Source: Rhizobiaceae bacterium (GTDB taxonomy: Bacteria; Pseudomonadota; Alphaproteobacteria; Rhizobiales; Rhizobiaceae). Taken from it: DNA of 9,089 nt. Where the stretch lies: assembly GCA_028865845.1 (NCBI GenBank), contig JAGWJK010000118.1, forward strand, positions 1-9,089, written 5' to 3'. Below the pieces are notes generated by a model. It saw only the letters and a list, made by a program, of their open reading frames with translations. It was not told the origin of the DNA and did not search any database. Within the stretch, counting starts at the first letter, position 1. Every line of letters starts with the position of its first letter. Positions 5,226-9,089 of this stretch are shown here, in pieces. Position numbers and translations under genes: made by a program.

Positions 5226-6215
5226 ATGAGCAAGATTGATCTTGATATTTCCGAGCTTCCCGACACCACCGTTTCGGTTCGCGAGGCTTTTGGCATCGAT
5301 TCCGACATTCGAGTTCCGGCCTATAGCCAAAGCAGCGCCTATACGCCCGACCTCGATACGGATTACCTTTTCGACCGCGACACGACGCTCGCCATCCTTG
5401 CCGGTTTTGCCCATAACCGACGCGTCATGATTTCGGGCTACCACGGCACCGGCAAGTCCTCGCATATCGAGCAGGTCGCCGCCCGCCTCAACTGGCCTTG
5501 CGTGCGTATCAACCTCGACAGCCACGTCAGCCGTATCGACCTCGTCGGCAAGGACGCGATCGTCGTCAAAGACGGTCTGCAGATCACCGAATTCAAGGAC
5601 GGCATCCTGCCCTGGGCCTACCAGCACAATGTCGCGCTCGTCTTCGACGAATACGATGCAGGCCGTCCGGACGTGATGTTCGTCATCCAGCGCGTGCTGG
5701 AATCGTCCGGCCGCCTGACGCTGCTCGATCAGAGCCGCGTCATCCGTCCTCACCCGGCCTTCCGTCTGTTCGCCACCGCCAACACGATCGGCCTCGGCGA
5801 TACGACCGGCCTTTATCACGGCACGCAGCAGATCAACCAGGCCCAGATGGACCGCTGGTCGATCGTCACGACGCTGAACTACCTGCCGCACAACAACGAA
5901 GTCGATATCGTTCTGGCGAAGGTGAAGTCCTTCCGCACCGAAAAGGGCCGCGACACCGTCTCCAAGATGGTGCGCGTCGCGGACCTCACCCGCGCTGCCT
6001 TCATGAACGGCGATCTGTCGACCGTCATGAGCCCGCGTACGGTCATCACCTGGGCGGAAAATGCGGAAATCTTCGGCGATGTCGCCTTTGCCTTCCGCGT
6101 CACCTTCCTCAACAAGTGCGATGAGCTGGAGCGGCCGCTGGTCGCCGAGCACTATCAGCGCGCCTTCGGCGTCGAGCTGAAGGAAAGCGCCGCCAACATC
6201 GTGCTCGAAGCATAA
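5226..6215 (+). CDS. cobS: Cobaltochelatase AAA+ subunit CobS
   Basis: CobS is the MoxR-like AAA+ ATPase subunit of the aerobic cobaltochelatase CobNST, which inserts Co2+ into hydrogenobyrinic acid a,c-diamide in cytoplasmic B12 synthesis. The 329-residue product matches the usual length. Visible are Walker A GYHGTGKS (71-78), Walker [10 protein letters not shown] (136-144), the sensor-1-like FATAN (182-186) and QMDRW with a candidate arginine finger (R210). The N terminus, [20 protein letters not shown], agrees with rhizobial CobS. The start at 5226 is chosen because GGAG (5217-5220) sits 5 nt upstream; the ATG at 5223 would leave only 2 nt, and a GTG at 5199 lies inside a hairpin. cobT follows after 15 bp, so the two subunits are made together. 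It is closely analogous to BchI of magnesium chelatase. Confidence 0.96.
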   Translation: MSKIDLDISELPDTTVSVREAFGIDSDIRVPAYSQSSAYTPDLDTDYLFDRDTTLAILAGFAHNRRVMISGYHGTGKSSHIEQVAARLNWPCVRINLDSHVSRIDLVGKDAIVVKDGLQITEFKDGILPWAYQHNVALVFDEYDAGRPDVMFVIQRVLESSGRLTLLDQSRVIRPHPAFRLFATANTIGLGDTTGLYHGTQQINQAQMDRWSIVTTLNYLPHNNEVDIVLAKVKSFRTEKGRDTVSKMVRVADLTRAAFMNGDLSTVMSPRTVITWAENAEIFGDVAFAFRVTFLNKCDELERPLVAEHYQRAFGVELKESAANIVLEA

Positions 6216-6230
6216 GAAGAGCCTGAAATC

Positions 6231-8129
6231 ATGGCAGGTCGCGGAGACAATTCCAAAGCGAAGCCGGGTGCCCCGGTGGACCTGGAGCCGTTGCGCCGGG
6301 CGATAACCGGCTGCGTGCGTTCGATCGCCGGCGATGCCGAGGTCGAGGTGGCATTTGCCAATGAGCGACCGGGGATGACGGGCGAGCGCATTCGCCTGCC
6401 GGAGCTGTCGAAGCGGCCGACGGCGCATGAGCTGGCCGTCACCCGTGGTCTCGGCGATTCGATGGCGCTCAGGCTTGCCTGTCACGACGCCCGCGTGCAT
6501 GCGACCATGGCGCCGCAGGGCGCCGATGCTCGCAGCATCTTCGATGCCGTGGAGCAGGCGCGTGTCGAATCGATCGGCGCGTTGCGCATGAGCGGCATGG
6601 CCTCCAACCTCAACTCGATGAACTCGGAGAAATACGCCAAGGCGAATTTCTCCGGCATCGAGCGGCAGGAGGATGCGCCGATCGGCGAAGCCATGGCGAT
6701 GATCGTGCGCGAAAAGCTGACGGGGCAGAAGCCGCCGGAGAGCGCGGGCAAAGTGCTCGATCTGTGGCGTTCCTTTATCGAGGAAAAGACCGGCGGCGAG
6801 CTCGACAATCTGACGTCCGCCATCAACGATCAGCAAAGCTTCGCCCGTGTCGTGCGCAACATGCTGTCGGCCATGGAAATGGCCGAGGAGTATGGCGACG
6901 AGGAAATGGATCCCGACTCGGAGGAAAATACCACCGAAGAGGATCAGCCGAGCGGCCAGGAGCAGGATCAAGACGAAGTCGAAGAGGATGCCGGTTCCGA
7001 CGCCGCGCCCGCGGAGGACAGTGAAGCCTCCGACGAGCAGATGGATGACGGCGAAATGGACGGCGCCGAAATCTCCGACGACGACATGAGCGAAGAGGGC
7101 GAGGAGGATTCGGAGACGCCGGGCGAGACCCGTCGGCCGAACACGCCCTTTGCCGACTTCAACGAAAAGGTCGACTACCACGTCTTCACCGAGGAGTTCG
7201 ACGAGACCACGACCGCCCAGGAACTGTGCGATGTCGCCGAGCTCGAGCGCCTGCGCGCCTTCCTCGACAAGCAGCTTGCGCATCTGCAGGGTGCCGTCGG
7301 GCGGCTCGCCAACCGTCTGCAGCGACGGCTGATGGCGCAGCAGAACCGCTCCTGGGACTTCGACCTGGAAGAGGGTTACCTCGATCCGGCACGCCTGCCG
7401 CGCCTGATCATCGATCCGATGCAGGCGCTGTCCTTCAAGATGGAGCGCGACACGCAGTTCCGCGATACGGTCGTGACGCTGCTGATCGACAATTCCGGTT
7501 CTATGCGTGGTCGGCCGATCACGGTTGCCGCATCCTGCGCCGATATTCTGGCCCGCACGCTGGAGCGCTGCGGCGTCAAGGTCGAGATTCTCGGCTTCAC
7601 CACCAAGGCCTGGAAGGGCGGGCAGGCACGCGAGAAGTGGCTTGCCGGCGGCAAGCCGCAGACACCGGGCCGCCTCAACGACTTGCGCCATATCATCTAC
7701 AAATCGGCCGACGAGCCCTATCGACGGGCGCGCAGCAATCTCGGCCTGATGATGCGCGAAGGCCTGCTCAAGGAGAACATCGACGGCGAGGCCCTGATCT
7801 GGGCGCATAATCGGCTGCTCGGGCGCCGCGAGCAGCGTCGTATCCTGATGATGATCTCAGACGGTGCGCCGGTCGACGACTCGACGCTGTCGGTCAATCC
7901 GGGCAATTATCTGGAGCGGCACCTGCGTGCGGTCATCGAGCAGATCGAGACGCGTTCGCCGGTCGAGTTGCTTGCGATCGGTATCGGCCACGATGTCACG
8001 CGCTATTATCGCCGCGCCGTGACCATCGTCGACGCCGACGAACTCGCCGGCGCGATGACCGAGCAGCTGGCCTCGTTGTTCGAAGACCAGACGACGGCGC
8101 CGCGTTCGCGGCTGCGTCGGGCGTGCTGA
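6231..8129 (+). CDS. cobT: Cobaltochelatase subunit CobT
   Basis: CobT partners CobS in the ATP-driven chaperone-like complex that works with CobN to insert cobalt into the corrin ring. The 632-residue length is typical. Residues 1 to about 215 form the CobT N-terminal region. Residues about 220-298 are a very acidic, low-complexity linker rich in Glu, Asp and Ser. The C-terminal part holds a von Willebrand A-type domain with the MIDAS motif DNSGSM (420-425: D420, S422, S424), and SDGAP with D544 as a likely further MIDAS position. This layout parallels BchD of magnesium chelatase. The ATG at 6231 follows cobS by 15 bp, with only a weak purine-rich site (AAGAAGAG) upstream. A hairpin with T residues lies just downstream. 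cobN is not in this window. Confidence 0.96.
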   Translation: MAGRGDNSKAKPGAPVDLEPLRRAITGCVRSIAGDAEVEVAFANERPGMTGERIRLPELSKRPTAHELAVTRGLGDSMALRLACHDARVHATMAPQGADARSIFDAVEQARVESIGALRMSGMASNLNSMNSEKYAKANFSGIERQEDAPIGEAMAMIVREKLTGQKPPESAGKVLDLWRSFIEEKTGGELDNLTSAINDQQSFARVVRNMLSAMEMAEEYGDEEMDPDSEENTTEEDQPSGQEQDQDEVEEDAGSDAAPAEDSEASDEQMDDGEMDGAEISDDDMSEEGEEDSETPGETRRPNTPFADFNEKVDYHVFTEEFDETTTAQELCDVAELERLRAFLDKQLAHLQGAVGRLANRLQRRLMAQQNRSWDFDLEEGYLDPARLPRLIIDPMQALSFKMERDTQFRDTVVTLLIDNSGSMRGRPITVAASCADILARTLERCGVKVEILGFTTKAWKGGQAREKWLAGGKPQTPGRLNDLRHIIYKSADEPYRRARSNLGLMMREGLLKENIDGEALIWAHNRLLGRREQRRILMMISDGAPVDDSTLSVNPGNYLERHLRAVIEQIETRSPVELLAIGIGHDVTRYYRRAVTIVDADELAGAMTEQLASLFEDQTTAPRSRLRRAC

Positions 8130-8145
8130 ACAGACTTTGAAATTC

Positions 8146-8170
8146 ACACCGGCCGGTCGGCCGGTGTTTT
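8146..8170 (+). terminator. Intrinsic-type terminator after cobT
   Basis: ACACCGGCCG (8146-8155) and CGGCCGGTGT (8158-8167) are a perfect 10-bp inverted repeat with 2 bp between, in practice about an 8-bp stem with a 6-nt loop. It ends in TTTT (8167-8170). It begins 17 bp after the cobT stop. The T tract is short, so termination may be partial. It probably ends the cobST transcript and separates it from the lipoprotein gene, whose ATG is 30 bp further on. Confidence 0.7.
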
Positions 8171-8200
8171 CACCGACATCGAAGAGACCCGCGAGACTTC

Positions 8201-9089
8201 ATGAAACGCCTCTGCCGCGCGACCATGCTTGTGATGCTGCTCGCCGGCTGCGGTTCCATGGATACGTCCGATGGCGGCCCCGCTGACATCCACGCGACGG
8301 CGATCCCTTACTTCCAGCCCGGCGCAGAAAACACGCGTTTCGATGGACTGGAGTTTCTGGGCGGCCTGGAGCTCAGTTCCAGCGATGCCCTGTTCGGCGC
8401 GGTGTCCGCCATCCGATTTCGGCCGGATCAACGGCATTTCGTCTCTGTGCTCGATACCGGGCACTGGCTGACGGGCGCGATCGAGCGCGGCGAAGACGGC
8501 CGGCTAAAGGGCATCGTCGATGCCAGCATCATGCCAATGATCGATCGCGGCGGCGAGGCGCATGCCGGCAAGGGCGAGATGGATGCGGAAGGGGTGGCGC
8601 TGCGCGGCAAGAGCGTGCTTGTGAGCTACGAGCGCGATCACCGCGTCGATACCTATCCCGATCCCGGTTTCGAAACCTCGCGGCCTGACGGCTCGATCCC
8701 GATCCTCATTCCCAAGAAGCGGCTAAGTTCCAATCGCAGCCTGGAAGCGCTGATGATCGCGCCGGAGACGAGCCCGCTTGCCGGCGCTGCCGTCATCGTC
8801 TCCGAACGCAGCCTCGATCACGACGGCAACATGCTGGCGGCGGTGCTGGAGGGCCCGCTCAAGGGCCGTTTCACGGTGCGTCATTCCGATGATTTCGATG
8901 TCAGCGACGGCGTGTTCCTGCCGGACGGCGATCTCCTGCTTTTGGAGCGGCGCTTCAATCTGGCGCATGGCATTGGCGTGCGTATCGTTCGCATTGCCGG
9001 CGCCGACATCAAGCCCGGCGCCGTCGTCGACGGCAAGGTCATCTTCGAGGCGGGCTCGAACCGGCAGATCGACAATATGGAGGGACTGG
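8201..9089 (+). CDS. Putative lipoprotein with phytase-like esterase domain (5' part, cut by the window edge)
   Basis: The frame from the ATG at 8201 stays open to the window end (296 complete codons). It starts with a classic lipoprotein signal: MKRLCRA, a hydrophobic stretch and the lipobox LAGC with the acylated cysteine at C17, followed by GS, so an envelope-anchored protein is expected. From about residue 45 it resembles the 'esterase-like activity of phytase' family (PF13449), a beta-propeller-like fold. Pointers are FDGLEFLGGLEL near 47-58, DAEGVALRG, and GVFLPDGDLLLLERRF (237-252). Substrate and activity cannot be deduced, and the family name overstates what is known. A modest purine-rich site (GAAGAG or GCGAGA) precedes the start. 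It follows the cobT terminator, so it may have read-through or separate expression; no good promoter was found in the 30 bp between. Confidence 0.8.
   Translation, partial: MKRLCRATMLVMLLAGCGSMDTSDGGPADIHATAIPYFQPGAENTRFDGLEFLGGLELSSSDALFGAVSAIRFRPDQRHFVSVLDTGHWLTGAIERGEDGRLKGIVDASIMPMIDRGGEAHAGKGEMDAEGVALRGKSVLVSYERDHRVDTYPDPGFETSRPDGSIPILIPKKRLSSNRSLEALMIAPETSPLAGAAVIVSERSLDHDGNMLAAVLEGPLKGRFTVRHSDDFDVSDGVFLPDGDLLLLERRFNLAHGIGVRIVRIAGADIKPGAVVDGKVIFEAGSNRQIDNMEGL

Noticed and set aside
5163..7808. Very long minus-strand open frame (881 codons) opposite cobS and cobT
   Set aside because: It is fully antisense to two well-recognised genes, has low-complexity His/Arg/Gly-rich composition typical of high-GC shadow frames, and shows no family motifs.

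Overview
The window looks like chromosomal core sequence from an alphaproteobacterium of the Rhizobiales, most likely Rhizobiaceae (Rhizobium, Sinorhizobium or Agrobacterium group). This rests on the high GC content, the protein sequences, and a gene order I recall from rhizobial chromosomes: xerD <- small membrane protein | aroK -> aroB -> CorC-type protein -> <- bolA | J-domain protein -> cobS -> cobT -> lipoprotein. No mobile element, CRISPR array, tRNA or rRNA gene was recognised, and almost all of the window is explained by housekeeping genes.

Left part (1-790): the N-terminal 180 codons of the tyrosine recombinase XerD run leftwards off the window. Just upstream on the same strand is a 55-residue single-pass membrane protein whose stop codon overlaps the xerD start (ATGA). 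A short, relatively AT-rich divergent intergenic region separates this pair from aroK.

Centre left (866-3893): aroK (shikimate kinase), aroB (3-dehydroquinate synthase) and a DUF21/CBS/CorC membrane protein form a compact rightward operon with four-base start/stop overlaps at both junctions. The first two enzymes belong to the shikimate pathway. The third is a putative divalent-cation transport-related protein and is co-transcribed by position only.

Centre (3894-4911): bolA faces the operon tail to tail, with 4 bp between the stop codons. It is divergent from a gene for a J-domain protein carrying an N-terminal Cys/His cluster. The 105-bp bolA/J-protein intergenic region contains two plausible back-to-back promoters and a 7-bp dyad that spans them.

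Right part (4912-9089): a 314-bp non-coding stretch with an unusual density of inverted repeats leads into cobS and cobT. These encode the AAA+ and VWA-like subunits of the aerobic cobaltochelatase, which inserts cobalt into hydrogenobyrinate a,c-diamide during B12 synthesis. The large subunit gene cobN is not in the window. A GC-rich hairpin followed by TTTT closes the cob operon. It is followed by the 5' part of a lipoprotein gene of the phytase-like esterase type, which runs off the right edge.

The most interesting unexplained signal is the structured region upstream of cobS. I see no clear new multi-gene system.
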